Source: Octadecabacter arcticus 238 (lineage in GTDB: Bacteria; Pseudomonadota; Alphaproteobacteria; Rhodobacterales; Rhodobacteraceae). From it: 64,000 nucleotides of DNA. The stretch spans positions 1 to 64,000 of the forward strand of contig NC_020908.1 in the NCBI RefSeq assembly GCF_000155735.2. Direction: 5' to 3'. The number at the start of each line of letters is the position of its first letter. The stretch's first letter is position 1. Positions 27,200 through 36,921 of the stretch are shown one piece after another. Both the position numbers and the translations under genes were made by a program. The notes beneath the pieces are model-generated. The model ran no database searches. It was given only the letters and a program-made list of their open reading frames with translations, and was not told where the DNA came from.

Positions 27200-29580
27200 C
27201 CCGTGCTGGGTTGCACGCGCTGTTGTCACATTGGTGGCGCAACCCGATGCAGCTGTTCACATTGGTTGTTGGCCTGTCACTTGCGACAGCCCTTTGGTCT
27301 GGCGTGCAGGCGGTGAACGCCGAAGCACGGGCTAGCTATGACGCCGCAGCTGCAACGCTGGGCGAAGGCCAGTTCGCCCAGATCACATCAGACACTGGCA
27401 TGATCCTGCAGGCTGACTACATTAAATTGCGCCGCGCCGGATGGCTCGTCAGCCCTGTCGTCGAGGGGCGGCTGGACGGTGTGCGCCTCATCGGGCTCGA
27501 TCCGTTGACTGCGCCAAACGGCCTTGGCCCCGTTGATCTGAGCAACCGAGAGCTGACCGTTGATGTGCTGACAGGTGGGGTGTTCTACGCCACGCAAGAC
27601 ACGTTGGACCGGATCAGCGGCTACAACGTCACGCTCATGCCATCACCTGACGTCGCCCGGGGAGTGATCCTGACAGATGTTGGCACGGCGCAGCGATTGC
27701 TAGACATGGGCGGCTTTCTCAGCCGCCTGATTGTCGCGTCCGCGCAGCCGGTGAACCAAGCCCCGTTGGCAGACGTCGCCCCTGATCTCACGGTGCGCAC
27801 ACCGCAAAACGGGACCGATGTGGCGCGTTTGACTGACAGTTTTCACCTTAACCTCACCGCGTTTGGGCTGCTGTCTTTCGCCGTAGGCATTTTTATTGTT
27901 CACGGTGCTATCGGCTTGGCGTTTGAACAGCGCCGTCCTGTGATCCGCACCCTCCGGGCCCTCGGCTTTCCGCTGCGCCGTCTGGTGGCGTTGATCGCAG
28001 TTGAACTGCTTGCCCTGTCTCTCATCGCGGGGGCTATCGGCGTCGGCTTGGGCTATCTTATCGCCGCTGCACTATTGCCCGATGTCGCTGCGACAATTTC
28101 TGGTCTGTATGGCGCGTCGGTTTCCGGCACATTGCAGTTGCGTCCCGAATGGTGGCTATCGGGCCTGCTGATCGCTGTCGGTGGCACAGGTATGGCCGCT
28201 GCAACGTCTTTGTTCCAGCTCGCACGGATGCCGCTGTTGGCCTCGGCGCGACCGCGCGCATGGGCGATGCAGGCGGGCAGGGGGCGATTGTATCAGGCGG
28301 CGCTAGCTGTCGGATTGTTGATCTTGGCAGCACTCCTTGGCGCGTTTGGCAGCGGCTTGATTGCGGGCTTCGGGATGCTCGCTGCGCTGCTGATAGGCGC
28401 GGCCTTGGCGCTCCCTGTGGTTCTGGACCGCGCGTTGGCCTTTGGCGCATCACGGGCAAAATCTGTCATCGCAGAATGGTTTTGGGCCGACACGCGCCAG
28501 CAATTGCCCGGCTTGTCACTGGCGCTGATGGCGCTGCTGTTGGCGATGGCCGCGAACGTCGGCGTGTCCACCATGGTCAGCTCGTTCCGACTGACGTTCA
28601 CGGGCTTCCTCGACCAGCGGCTGGCGTCCGAATTCTACGTCTATGCCGATGACGCCGAGCAGGCGGCTGCGCTGCGAACGTTTTTGACATCGCGCGTCGA
28701 CAAAGTTTTGCCGATCCAATCCGCTGACCAAGACATTCGTGGTCTGGCCTCCGAAATATACGGCCCGACAGCCCACGCAACATACCGCGAAAACTGGTTG
28801 TTCCTCCAGTCCGCCCCCGACGCATGGCCCCGTATCGAAGCGGGGGAGGGTGCTGCCATCAACGAACAACTGGCGCGGCGCGGCGATATTGCGATTGGCG
28901 ACACCATCACCATCGCGGGTCAGCCGTTTGTAGTCCTTGGTATCTACGGCGATTACGGCAACACCATTGGCCAAGTCATTGTGACGGAAACGTTGTTAAA
29001 CACCCTGTTTCCCGACATTCGCGCCCTGAGGTTTGGCCTGCGCATGGACCCCGCTGATGTTCCTGCCTTATCCGCCGAACTGCGCGACAGCTTCGGGCTG
29101 GCTGAGAGTAACATGATCAATCAAGCGGGGATCAAAGCCTTCTCGCTTGATGTGTTCGAGCGCACTTTTACGGTCACAGGCGCGCTCAACGTCCTTACCC
29201 TCGCCGTGGCGGGGTTCGCCATATTGATGAGCCTGCTCACCCTCGCCACGATGCGCCTGCCGCAACTTGCGCCCGTTTGGGCACAGGGCCTGACGCGGGC
29301 ACGCTTAGGGCGCCTCGAAATCATCCGCGCGGTGCTGCTCGCCCTGCTCACCGCCGCCCTCGCGCTTCCGCTTGGCCTCGCCCTCGCATGGACCTTGCTG
29401 GCTGTTGTCAATGTTGAGGCGTTCGGCTGGCGGCTGCCAATGTATCTGTTTCCCTTGGCCTATTTGCGCCTTGCGGTCTTTGCAGTGATCGCCGCCGTCC
29501 TTGCGGCGCTGTGGCCCGCCCGCAAACTTGCCCGTACCCGTCCCGCTGATCTGCTCAAGGTGTTTTCCAATGAACGCTAG
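27196..29580 (+). CDS. ABC exporter permease, FtsX-like
   Basis: This 794-residue permease starts with a membrane segment after the cytoplasmic [23 protein letters not shown], followed by a large extracytoplasmic domain. Groups of membrane segments lie near residues 220-330 and 360-420, with another near 430. A second periplasmic domain and three final segments (near 655-780) follow. This is the two-FtsX-module design of lipid or lipoprotein-type exporters (AttF/AttG-like, here in one chain). It ends [18 protein letters not shown]. The downstream gene starts inside its last codons, so the three genes form one operon. Confidence 0.85.
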   Translation: MTRAGLHALLSHWWRNPMQLFTLVVGLSLATALWSGVQAVNAEARASYDAAAATLGEGQFAQITSDTGMILQADYIKLRRAGWLVSPVVEGRLDGVRLIGLDPLTAPNGLGPVDLSNRELTVDVLTGGVFYATQDTLDRISGYNVTLMPSPDVARGVILTDVGTAQRLLDMGGFLSRLIVASAQPVNQAPLADVAPDLTVRTPQNGTDVARLTDSFHLNLTAFGLLSFAVGIFIVHGAIGLAFEQRRPVIRTLRALGFPLRRLVALIAVELLALSLIAGAIGVGLGYLIAAALLPDVAATISGLYGASVSGTLQLRPEWWLSGLLIAVGGTGMAAATSLFQLARMPLLASARPRAWAMQAGRGRLYQAALAVGLLILAALLGAFGSGLIAGFGMLAALLIGAALALPVVLDRALAFGASRAKSVIAEWFWADTRQQLPGLSLALMALLLAMAANVGVSTMVSSFRLTFTGFLDQRLASEFYVYADDAEQAAALRTFLTSRVDKVLPIQSADQDIRGLASEIYGPTAHATYRENWLFLQSAPDAWPRIEAGEGAAINEQLARRGDIAIGDTITIAGQPFVVLGIYGDYGNTIGQVIVTETLLNTLFPDIRALRFGLRMDPADVPALSAELRDSFGLAESNMINQAGIKAFSLDVFERTFTVTGALNVLTLAVAGFAILMSLLTLATMRLPQLAPVWAQGLTRARLGRLEIIRAVLLALLTAALALPLGLALAWTLLAVVNVEAFGWRLPMYLFPLAYLRLAVFAVIAAVLAALWPARKLARTRPADLLKVFSNER

Positions 29581-30604
29581 GGTGCTCCTCCTCCTGCTCT
29601 GGCCATTTGCCGCCTCCGCCCAAGGCTTTGCTGGCCTTGGTACGGAAACTGACGGCTTCGCGACTCCGCAAAGCCCTGCCATCTTTGACTTTCCGACCGA
29701 TCACGGCCCGCATGCCGATTACCGCATCGAATGGTGGTATCTGACGGCCAACTTGCAGGCCGCCGACGGGACGCCCTATGGCCTTCAATGGACGTTGTTT
29801 CGCACGGCCCTTGCGCCAGAACAGGGTGCCGGATGGTCCTCGCCGCAACTCTGGATGGGTCATGCTGCCGTTACCACACTTGACATGCACTATGTCACCG
29901 AACGCCTTGCCCGTGGCGGGATCGGTCAGGCCGGCGTCACTGCTGACCCGTTTGAAGCATGGATCGATGACTGGCAGCTGACTGGCCCTGATTTCGACAG
30001 GCTGACCATGACCGCGAGCGGCCCCGATTTTGCCTATGATATGAACCTTACGGCAACTGGGCCGCTGATTTTTCACGGCAACAACGGCTACTCGGTGAAA
30101 TCCGCTGAAGGGCAAGCATCCTATTATTATTCACAGCCTTCTTATACGATCGAAGGGACGCTCACGTTGCCAGACGGAGATGTCGACGTGACGGGCACCG
30201 CGTGGCTTGATCGCGAATGGTCGTCGCAACCGCTGTCGGACAATCAAACCGGTTGGGACTGGTTTTCGCTTTCGCTCGATTCGGGCAAGCTGATGGGGTT
30301 TCGCCTGCGTCAGACCGACGGGACAGTCTATACATCGGCCACATGGATCACGCCGGACGGCCAAACCACAGCCTATCCTGACGGGGCGTTCAACGCCGAC
30401 CCTTTGTCCACCGCAATAGTCGATGGGCGCACAATCCCGACGCGGTGGCGCGTGACCCTGCCGGACCGCGATGTCGATGTCACCGTTGCGGCGATCAACG
30501 ATCAAGCATGGATGCAAACCTCGGTTCCTTATTGGGAAGGCCCGATTACGGTCACTGGCAGCCACACCGGCGTCGGCTATCTGGAAATGACGGGGTACGA
30601 GTGA
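29570..30604 (+). CDS. Lipocalin-like (AttH/CrtC-type) secreted protein
   Basis: The ATG at 29570 starts a signal peptide ([17 protein letters not shown], cleavage expected after ASA). Then DFPTDHGPHADYRIEWWYLTANL appears, the AttH/CrtC hallmark, cut here at its EWWY core. Later motifs are GYSVKSAEG, DVTGTAWLDREWSSQPLSD near residue 210, and WDWFSLSL. These proteins have paired lipocalin barrels and often sit beside FtsX-type ABC exporters, where they may carry the exported lipid. The carotenoid hydratase CrtC is a relative, but no carotenoid genes are nearby. It overlaps the permease by 11 bp. Confidence 0.85.
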   Translation: MNARVLLLLLWPFAASAQGFAGLGTETDGFATPQSPAIFDFPTDHGPHADYRIEWWYLTANLQAADGTPYGLQWTLFRTALAPEQGAGWSSPQLWMGHAAVTTLDMHYVTERLARGGIGQAGVTADPFEAWIDDWQLTGPDFDRLTMTASGPDFAYDMNLTATGPLIFHGNNGYSVKSAEGQASYYYSQPSYTIEGTLTLPDGDVDVTGTAWLDREWSSQPLSDNQTGWDWFSLSLDSGKLMGFRLRQTDGTVYTSATWITPDGQTTAYPDGAFNADPLSTAIVDGRTIPTRWRVTLPDRDVDVTVAAINDQAWMQTSVPYWEGPITVTGSHTGVGYLEMTGYE

Positions 30605-30661
30605 CAGATCCGTGACCACAAGCCCCTCGCGCCAGTGTGCGCGCCGCGTTAAGACGATGCT

Positions 30662-32788
30662 ATGAAAACAACGATCCCCTACACCCGCGACCTCGTTTTG
30701 GTGGGCGGTGGTCACACCCACGCCCTTGTGCTGCGCAGTTGGGGGATGAACCCGCTGCCCGGTGTGCGCCTGACCGTGATTAATCCCGGTCCGACAGCAC
30801 CTTATTCCGGCATGCTTCCGGGCTTTGTCGCAGGGCATTACACCCGCGATGAGTTGGACATTGATCTGGTGCAACTCGCGCGCTTTGCGGGGGCCCGTTT
30901 GATCGCTGGCAAAGCCACGGCAATTGATCCTGTGGGCAAAACCATCACCGTCTTAGGTCGCCCTGACATTGCCTACGATGTCGCCGCAATTGATGTTGGG
31001 ATCACATCCGAAATGCCGCGCCTTGCGGGATTTGCGGACTTTGGTATCCCTGCTAAACCGCTCGGCGCTTTCGCGTCACGGTGGGATGCATACCGCACTA
31101 CGGCCACCGCCCCCAAGGTCGCCGTCATCGGCGGCGGCGTGGCGGGCGCGGAACTTGCCATGGCGATGGCCTATGCGTTGCGCGACAAGGCCCCGCAGGT
31201 CTCGCTGATTGATCGTGGTGAGGTTCTTGACGGGTTCGACCCTCCTGCCCGAAATCGCCTGCTTACGGCGCTAGAAGAACTCGGCGTCACACTGGTTGAA
31301 CACGCTGACGTTGAAGACGTGCGCGCAGATGCTGTGCACCTTACCGATGGCACGCTTATCGCGTCCGATTTCACCACAGGCGCTGCAGGTGCGCGTCCGC
31401 ATGACTGGATCGCCGACATCGGGCTGGACCTACATCAAGGCTCGCTCGTCGTTGGGGTGACCCTGCAAACGTCTGACCCGGACATTTTTGCTGTCGGTGA
31501 TTGCGCCCACCTGTCCCATGACCCACGCCCCAAGGCGGGCGTCTTTGCTGTGCGCGAGGCCCCGTACCTGTTCGACAATCTACGCGCCCGCCTGTCGGGT
31601 GGAAAAATGCGCAACTATCATCCGCAAAAAGACTACCTGAAACTTATCTCACTCGGCGGTAAGTCCGCACTGGCAGAAAAGCTGGGAACTGCACGACGTG
31701 GCGCGCTTTTGTGGAAATGGAAAAACCATATCGACCGCAAATTCATGGATCAATTCGACACTTTGCCAGTGATGCAGCAGCCGCTGCCGCTGCGCATGGC
31801 GACTGGGGTGATTGAGACCATGGGCGATGCTCCCATGTGTGGCGGTTGCGGCGCCAAGGTCGGTCGCGGTGCCCTGCAGGGTGCGCTTGCCACGCTGCCA
31901 GCCACGACACGCAAAGACATCATCTCCTTGCCTGGCGATGACGCTGCCCTTTTGAAAACTGGTGGCGAGACGCAAGTTTTCACCACTGATCATCTAAGTG
32001 CGGTGACGATTGATCCCGTCCTCATGGCCCAAATCACCGCCACCCACGCGCTGGGCGATGTCTGGGCGATGGGTGCAGACCCGCAGGCGGCTGTCCTGTC
32101 GCTGACACTTCCGCGCATGTCTGCCCAATTGCAGCAACGCACCGTGACCGAAATAACCCAGACAATGGCCCGCAATCTTGGCGGCGCAGCTCTTGTGGGG
32201 GGGCACACGACGATGGGCGACGGGCTGACCATCGGCCTGTCGATCACCGGACTTTGCAAACGCACGCCGATCACGCTGGCAGGGGCCAATGTTGGCGACG
32301 TGCTGGTGCTGACCAAGCCCATTGGGTCTGGTACGATCCTTGCGGCTGAAATGCGAATGCTGGCGCACGGCGGCGATGTGTTGGCGTGTTACAAGGTGAT
32401 GATCCAACCGCAAGATACGGCTGCGCGGTTGCTCAAAGAGGCCTATGCGATGACGGATGTGACGGGCTTTGGCCTTGCGGGGCATCTGGCGGGCATCTGC
32501 GAAGCCTCGGGCGTTGGTGCACATGTGCGCCTTTCGGACGTCCCGCTGATGGACGGCGCGCTGGATCTCGCCGACGCGGGTATTCGATCAACGCTTTATC
32601 CTGACAACCGCAATGATCCGCGTGTCACTGCGCCGGACACGGCAAACGCAGCGTTGATGTTTGATCCCCAAACAGGCGGTGGCCTGCTTGCGGCGATACC
32701 AAAGGCGAAGGCGACCGCATTGGCTAAAAAATCCAATGTCTGGATCATCGGTGACATCATCGATGGCAACAGCGTGACATTTAGCTGA
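30662..32788 (+). CDS. selD: Fused FAD oxidoreductase-selenide, water dikinase (SelD)
   Basis: This 708-residue fusion joins an NDH-2-like FAD/NAD oxidoreductase (about 1-380) to SelD (about 385-708). The N-domain has the dinucleotide motif LVLVGGGHTHAL, a second one KVAVIGGGVAGAELAMAMA near 157 and GDCAHLS near 280. The SelD part has the active CGGCGAKVG with the Cys-x-x-Lys pair near 397, and SLPGDDAALL. ATHALGDVWAMGADPQAAVLSL and DVTGFGLAGHLAGICEASG follow. SelD makes selenophosphate. With mnmH convergent next door, the selenium is likely used for tRNA 2-selenouridine. The oxidoreductase may reduce the selenium source, which is inference. Confidence 0.92.
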   Translation: MKTTIPYTRDLVLVGGGHTHALVLRSWGMNPLPGVRLTVINPGPTAPYSGMLPGFVAGHYTRDELDIDLVQLARFAGARLIAGKATAIDPVGKTITVLGRPDIAYDVAAIDVGITSEMPRLAGFADFGIPAKPLGAFASRWDAYRTTATAPKVAVIGGGVAGAELAMAMAYALRDKAPQVSLIDRGEVLDGFDPPARNRLLTALEELGVTLVEHADVEDVRADAVHLTDGTLIASDFTTGAAGARPHDWIADIGLDLHQGSLVVGVTLQTSDPDIFAVGDCAHLSHDPRPKAGVFAVREAPYLFDNLRARLSGGKMRNYHPQKDYLKLISLGGKSALAEKLGTARRGALLWKWKNHIDRKFMDQFDTLPVMQQPLPLRMATGVIETMGDAPMCGGCGAKVGRGALQGALATLPATTRKDIISLPGDDAALLKTGGETQVFTTDHLSAVTIDPVLMAQITATHALGDVWAMGADPQAAVLSLTLPRMSAQLQQRTVTEITQTMARNLGGAALVGGHTTMGDGLTIGLSITGLCKRTPITLAGANVGDVLVLTKPIGSGTILAAEMRMLAHGGDVLACYKVMIQPQDTAARLLKEAYAMTDVTGFGLAGHLAGICEASGVGAHVRLSDVPLMDGALDLADAGIRSTLYPDNRNDPRVTAPDTANAALMFDPQTGGGLLAAIPKAKATALAKKSNVWIIGDIIDGNSVTFS

Positions 32789-33833
32789 CGGTTTCGACCC
32801 AAGCAGCGATGCGCCCCGCCAAATCGGCCCGCGCGTCGATCCCCAAATCGGCCACATCGAACCGTTGCAACACATCCGCCCCGTGACGCGTGCGCCCTGA
32901 CCGGTAGGTTGGGTCGTAATGCTCATCCATCAACGCGCGGGCCAGTGCTTTGAGTGCGCCCGCCTGCAAAAGCGCAAGCCAGCCATCAACCAGCCCGCCA
33001 CGGTGACGGCGCAAGATTTCCAGCTTGGCAGTCAAACCCGCTGTATCCGCACTGATGTCCTCATAAGCATCTGCGAGATACTGCGCCCGTGCGTCCAGCG
33101 GCGCGTCGATTTCAATGCGCGACGCCGCCTTCATCGCGGCCCATAGAGTTGGCGGCACGACCCGTTCGCCAACCTTGCTGCTTTCGGCCTCCACCATAAT
33201 TGGCCGCGTGGGGTCCATCCGTGCAAGCGCACAGGCCAATGCCGTTTCAAACCCCTTTTGTGCCGGCTGTCCGCCTGCCATGGATCCCAACAAAGACCCG
33301 CGATGGTTCGCCAATCCTTCCAGGTCGAGGACCTGCACACCTAGCCCTTGCAAGCGATGCAAAATATCGGTTTTCGCGGTGCCTGTGTTGCCGTCGAGCA
33401 GGATCAACCGATGCGTTACGGCGTCTTTGTAGAGCACGTAATGCACAAGATTTCGATAGCTTTGATAGCCGCCGTCAATCACTTCGGCACGCCAGCCGAT
33501 CTGTGACAGGATCGACGCGAAAGACCCCGACCGCTGCCCGCCGCGCCAGCAATATACCAGCGGCCTCCAACTGCCTGCGATGTCTTTTAGCGGTCCATCC
33601 AAATGCTCAGCGACATTGCGCGCCACAAGCGCCGCGCCAATCTTGCGGGCCTTGAACGGCGCCTCTTGTACGTAGATCGTTCCCACCCGCGCGCGTTCGT
33701 CATTGGACAATGCGGGTAGGTTGATCGCGCCGGGCACGTGATCTTCGGCGAATTCAGCGGGGGAACGCACGTCGATGACCGTGTCGAACCCGTGATCAAG
33801 GATATCGGTCAGACTGGAGAAGCTGGTTTTCAT
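32781..33833 (-). CDS. mnmH: tRNA 2-selenouridine synthase MnmH
   Basis: MnmH (SelU/YbbB) replaces sulfur with selenium at wobble 2-thiouridine, using selenophosphate. The N-terminal rhodanese domain has VIDVRSPAEFAEDHVPGAIN and the active loop YCWRGGQRSGS with the catalytic Cys near residue 94. The second domain has the P-loop LDGNTGTAKTDIL near 145. The 350-residue length is standard. It is convergent with the selD fusion, overlapping 8 bp at the 3' ends. This supports a local selenium module. Confidence 0.94.
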   Translation of the reverse strand: MKTSFSSLTDILDHGFDTVIDVRSPAEFAEDHVPGAINLPALSNDERARVGTIYVQEAPFKARKIGAALVARNVAEHLDGPLKDIAGSWRPLVYCWRGGQRSGSFASILSQIGWRAEVIDGGYQSYRNLVHYVLYKDAVTHRLILLDGNTGTAKTDILHRLQGLGVQVLDLEGLANHRGSLLGSMAGGQPAQKGFETALACALARMDPTRPIMVEAESSKVGERVVPPTLWAAMKAASRIEIDAPLDARAQYLADAYEDISADTAGLTAKLEILRRHRGGLVDGWLALLQAGALKALARALMDEHYDPTYRSGRTRHGADVLQRFDVADLGIDARADLAGRIAAWVETVS

Positions 33834-33915
33834 TGGCGATGCTTACCTGACCGCGCGATGGGCCGAAAGGCGATACGACCTTGTCTGCTCGTCCCCATCA
33901 CCGGTATCGTGCGCC

Positions 33916-34398
33916 ATGATCATGCGCAGCCTTTCAGCAAACACGGATCGGGCCGTCGTGGCGCGACTGTTTGCTGACGCCGCAGATTATGTTCTGCTTG
34001 AAGATGGACGTGCCCCCGATGAGGCGACGACGGACAGTTTTTTCAATGAACGACCGCCAAATGTCGGTGCAGCAGACGCCGTGCATATCGGGATGTTTGA
34101 TGCAGATCGCTTGCTGGGCATACTTGGTGTTGTTTTTGGCTACCCTGAGGCGAACGACAGCTACATCGGGCTGTTGTTGTTGGCGCCACACGCGCGGGGC
34201 GGGGGTGTTAGGGGTCATGCCCTCGCCCACGCGACAACCCTTGCACGCGCGCGCGGATCAACCCGCCAACTGGTTGCGGTACTGGATCAGAACCTGAAGG
34301 GTCGCGCGTTTTGGGACCGCGAAGGGTTCGCGCTTGAACAGTCGTTTCCGCCGACGGAAGACCGCCATACCCGGCACCGGATGACGCGCGCGATCTAG
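33916..34398 (+). CDS. GNAT-family N-acetyltransferase
   Basis: The 160-residue protein has the GNAT pattern: an N-terminal strand-helix, GILGVVFGYPEANDSYIGLLLLAPHARGGGV with the acetyl-CoA loop degenerate at R/Q-x-x-G-x-G/A (RGGGVRG), and the C-terminal LDQNLKGRAFWDREGFALEQ. The substrate is unknown. The start could be ATG 33916 or 33922. It is convergent with the metallophosphatase gene; the stops share CTAG at 34395-34398. Confidence 0.78.
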   Translation: MIMRSLSANTDRAVVARLFADAADYVLLEDGRAPDEATTDSFFNERPPNVGAADAVHIGMFDADRLLGILGVVFGYPEANDSYIGLLLLAPHARGGGVRGHALAHATTLARARGSTRQLVAVLDQNLKGRAFWDREGFALEQSFPPTEDRHTRHRMTRAI

Positions 34399-35177
34399 GG
34401 GTGCAGTGGCGTGCGGCCGTTGTCGTCCAGCGTGAACCAACCCGCGCCGTCAAACAGCGTCGGCACGAGGGGCCGCCCATAGCCTGCGCCACCGTCAATA
34501 TTGATCCGGTTGCCATGGTGCTGCGGAAAATCCAGCGCGGTGTGGCCGTGCACATACATCGCGTCCAGTTCGCCGCCGTAATCCAGCCAGCCTTCCCTGA
34601 TCCAGATCAGATCGCTTTGCGCTTGATCATCTGTTGCAACGTTCGGGCGAATGCCCGCGTGGACAAAAATATGATCGTGGGGTGCTTTGATGAACAGCGG
34701 CAATGCTGCGATCCAATCAAGATGGGACGCAGGCACCGCATCTTTCGCTGCATCCGCAAAGGCGGCCAACAGGCTGTCTGACGCAGGGTCGAGCCCGTGT
34801 TCGTTTGCGTGGTCCCAACTGATCCAGCCAGGATGATCCAGTTCTGTAGCGCCCATATACGACGCCAAGGTCCGCACGCCCCCAAGTCGGTGATGCAACC
34901 ACGTTTTGCCCGACAGGATTTCAGGGTGCAGAACTTTCGCCGATGTCACGAACTGATGAAACATAAGATCATGATTGCCGAGGATGCAGTGCCATGGCTT
35001 TCCCGCGTTTTGCCCGTCAATGATCGTTTGAATGACGCCACGACTGTCTGGTCCGCGATCCACAAGATCACCGACAAAATACAGGTCAGCATCGCCACCA
35101 CCATCGGCATCGATCAACGCCAAAGCGCGGTCAAGCTGCGCCATCTGTCCGTGGATATCACCGAGGGCATAAAACAT
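34395..35177 (-). CDS. Calcineurin-like metallophosphoesterase (PPP-type)
   Basis: The metal-ligand motifs of PPP-family phosphatases are in order: GDIHGQ at residue 7, GDLVDRGPDSRG near 37, GNHDLMFHQF near 70, HAGIRPN near 175 and YVHGHTALDFPQ near 212. The 260-residue size fits bacterial PrpA/ApaH-like enzymes. It could act on phosphoproteins or on diadenosine polyphosphates; substrate is not determined. The gene lies alone on the minus strand with a repeat-like sequence upstream. Confidence 0.88.
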   Translation of the reverse strand: MFYALGDIHGQMAQLDRALALIDADGGGDADLYFVGDLVDRGPDSRGVIQTIIDGQNAGKPWHCILGNHDLMFHQFVTSAKVLHPEILSGKTWLHHRLGGVRTLASYMGATELDHPGWISWDHANEHGLDPASDSLLAAFADAAKDAVPASHLDWIAALPLFIKAPHDHIFVHAGIRPNVATDDQAQSDLIWIREGWLDYGGELDAMYVHGHTALDFPQHHGNRINIDGGAGYGRPLVPTLFDGAGWFTLDDNGRTPLHP

Positions 35178-35189
35178 GGTTGGCCTTTC

Positions 35190-35240
35190 GAGGGGCTTTG
35201 CCCCCGCCTTCGGCTCCCCCAGGATATTTAGGAGACAAAG
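35190..35240. repeat. Rhodobacteraceae-type intergenic GC stretch plus GGATATTT element
   Basis: The segment GAGGGGCTTTGCCCCCGCC, followed by CGGCTCCCCCAGGATATTT and GGAGACAAA, resembles the dispersed intergenic element seen in many Rhodobacteraceae. That element has a G/C-rich hairpin, then CCCAGGATATTT, then an A-rich tail. Here it lies between the metallophosphatase start and the serA stop. It may act as a serA terminator on the minus strand or as a neutral repeat. The family identity is from general knowledge, not from a second copy in this window. Confidence 0.45.
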
Positions 35241-35256
35241 GCAGGGTATAGAGGGT

Positions 35257-36852
35257 TTAGGCCACGTCGAAGGTCAGCGGTTTTACTTGCGTGAACATGC
35301 CTGTGGCTTCTATTTCTGCCAAGGCAGCGGCGGGGACCGTTTCGTCCACATACAGCAGCGCAATCGCTTCGCCATTTGCCGCAGAACGGCCCAGTGTGAA
35401 GTTCGCGATATTGACGTTATGTTTGCCCATGGTTTGGCCCAACGTGCCGATAATTCCGGGCACGTCTTCGTTGGTGGTGTAGATCATATGCGCCCCGATC
35501 TCAGCGTCGATGTTGATGCCTTTGATCTGGATAAAGCGCGGTTTGCCATCACTAAAGACCGTGCCTGCGACCGAGCGTTCCCGCTTGGACGTCACAACCG
35601 TAACCTTCATGTACCCGTCAAACGCGCCGGTTTTATCCTGCTTGGTCGTGCTGATCTTGATGCCGCGTTCTTTGGCGATCACGGGCGCGCTGACCATGTT
35701 GGTGTCAGGGTTGGCCTTTTTCATGATGCCCGCAACAACGGCGGCTGTCAGTGCCTCAAGGTTCATGTCCGACACCGTGCCGTCAAACAGGATGTTAATG
35801 GCTTGGATCGGTTCATCCGTCATCTGGCCGATGAAATTGCCGAGGTGTCCGGACAGTGAAATCCACGGTGTCATGACCTTGGCCTCTTCTGCTGTCACCG
35901 ACGGCATGTTCAGCGCATTGGTCACGGCCCCCGTCATCAGATAATCCGACATCTGCTCGGCGACTTGCAGTGCGACGTTTTCCTGTGCCTCGGTGGTCGC
36001 AGCGCCAAGGTGCGGTGTCACGACGACATTGGGCAGGTTGAACAACGGGCTGTCTGTTGCGGGTTCGACCGCGAACACGTCAAACGCCGCGCCCGCCACA
36101 TGGCCTGATTTCAACGCATCAGCGAGGGCGGCTTCATCGACCAGACCACCGCGCGCGCAGTTGATAATCCGCACACCTTTCTTGGTCTTGGCAATGTTTT
36201 CGCGGCTCAGGATATTGGCGGTCTGGTCGGTGAACGGCACATGCAGAGTGATGAAATCAGCCTTTTCCAGCAGCTCCTCCAATTCAACCTTTTGCACGCC
36301 CATCTTATCGGCCTTCTCTTCGCCGAGGTACGGATCGTACGCCATGACCTTCATTTTCAAGGCCCGCGCGCGGTCGCAGACAATGCCGCCAATGTTGCCC
36401 GCACCGATGACACCAAGGGTCTTGCCGGTCAGCTCAACCCCCATGAATTTGGATTTCTCCCATTTGCCCGCATGGGTGGATGCGGACGCTTCGGGAATTT
36501 GGCGCGCCACGGCGAACATCATCGCGATTGCGTGTTCGGCGGTGGTGATCATATTGCCGAACGGTGTGTTCATGACGATGATACCGGCCTTGGATGCGGC
36601 TTCTTTGTCGACGTTGTCGGTGCCGATACCGGCGCGGCCAATGACCTTTAGGTTCGGCGCACTTTCCAGCAATTTCGCGGTGACCTTGGTGGCAGAGCGG
36701 ATGGCAAGGCCATCATATTGGCTAATCACGGCAGCCAGCGCGTCTTTGTCTTTGCCAAGGTCTGGCATGAAATCCACGTCAACACCGCGGTCGCGGAAAA
36801 TCTGCACTGCGGCCTGCGAAAGGCTATCAGAGATGAGTACTTTGGGAGCCAT
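35257..36852 (-). CDS. serA: D-3-phosphoglycerate dehydrogenase SerA
   Basis: SerA oxidises 3-phosphoglycerate, the first step of serine synthesis. The NAD-binding motif TLGVIGAGNIGGIVCDRA is near residue 147. Catalytic residues lie in NCARGGLVDEAAL (Arg near 233), VEPATDSPLF (Glu) and VVTPHLGAATTEAQ (His near 280). A long C-terminal part holds an intervening domain and an ACT domain (GTLGQTMGKHNVNIANFTLGR, near 470), the serine-sensing part of long-form SerA. The 531-residue length is standard. It follows serC by 69 bp with a stem-loop between them. Confidence 0.97.
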   Translation of the reverse strand: MAPKVLISDSLSQAAVQIFRDRGVDVDFMPDLGKDKDALAAVISQYDGLAIRSATKVTAKLLESAPNLKVIGRAGIGTDNVDKEAASKAGIIVMNTPFGNMITTAEHAIAMMFAVARQIPEASASTHAGKWEKSKFMGVELTGKTLGVIGAGNIGGIVCDRARALKMKVMAYDPYLGEEKADKMGVQKVELEELLEKADFITLHVPFTDQTANILSRENIAKTKKGVRIINCARGGLVDEAALADALKSGHVAGAAFDVFAVEPATDSPLFNLPNVVVTPHLGAATTEAQENVALQVAEQMSDYLMTGAVTNALNMPSVTAEEAKVMTPWISLSGHLGNFIGQMTDEPIQAINILFDGTVSDMNLEALTAAVVAGIMKKANPDTNMVSAPVIAKERGIKISTTKQDKTGAFDGYMKVTVVTSKRERSVAGTVFSDGKPRFIQIKGINIDAEIGAHMIYTTNEDVPGIIGTLGQTMGKHNVNIANFTLGRSAANGEAIALLYVDETVPAAALAEIEATGMFTQVKPLTFDVA

Positions 36853-36885
36853 GTTAAGCGTCCTTCAATTGAAATGTTTGGGGGT

Positions 36886-36916
36886 GGGACCGCGCCGAAC
36901 TGATACGGGCGGTCCC
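36886..36916 (-). other. Intercistronic stem-loop between serC and serA
   Basis: GGGACCGC (36886-36893) and GCGGTCCC (36909-36916) are perfect 8-bp complements around a 15-base loop. They lie just after the serC stop and before the serA ribosome site on the minus strand. No T-run follows, so it is more likely an mRNA-stability or processing element than a terminator. It may set the serC:serA ratio. Confidence 0.45.
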
Positions 36917-36921
36917 GAAAC

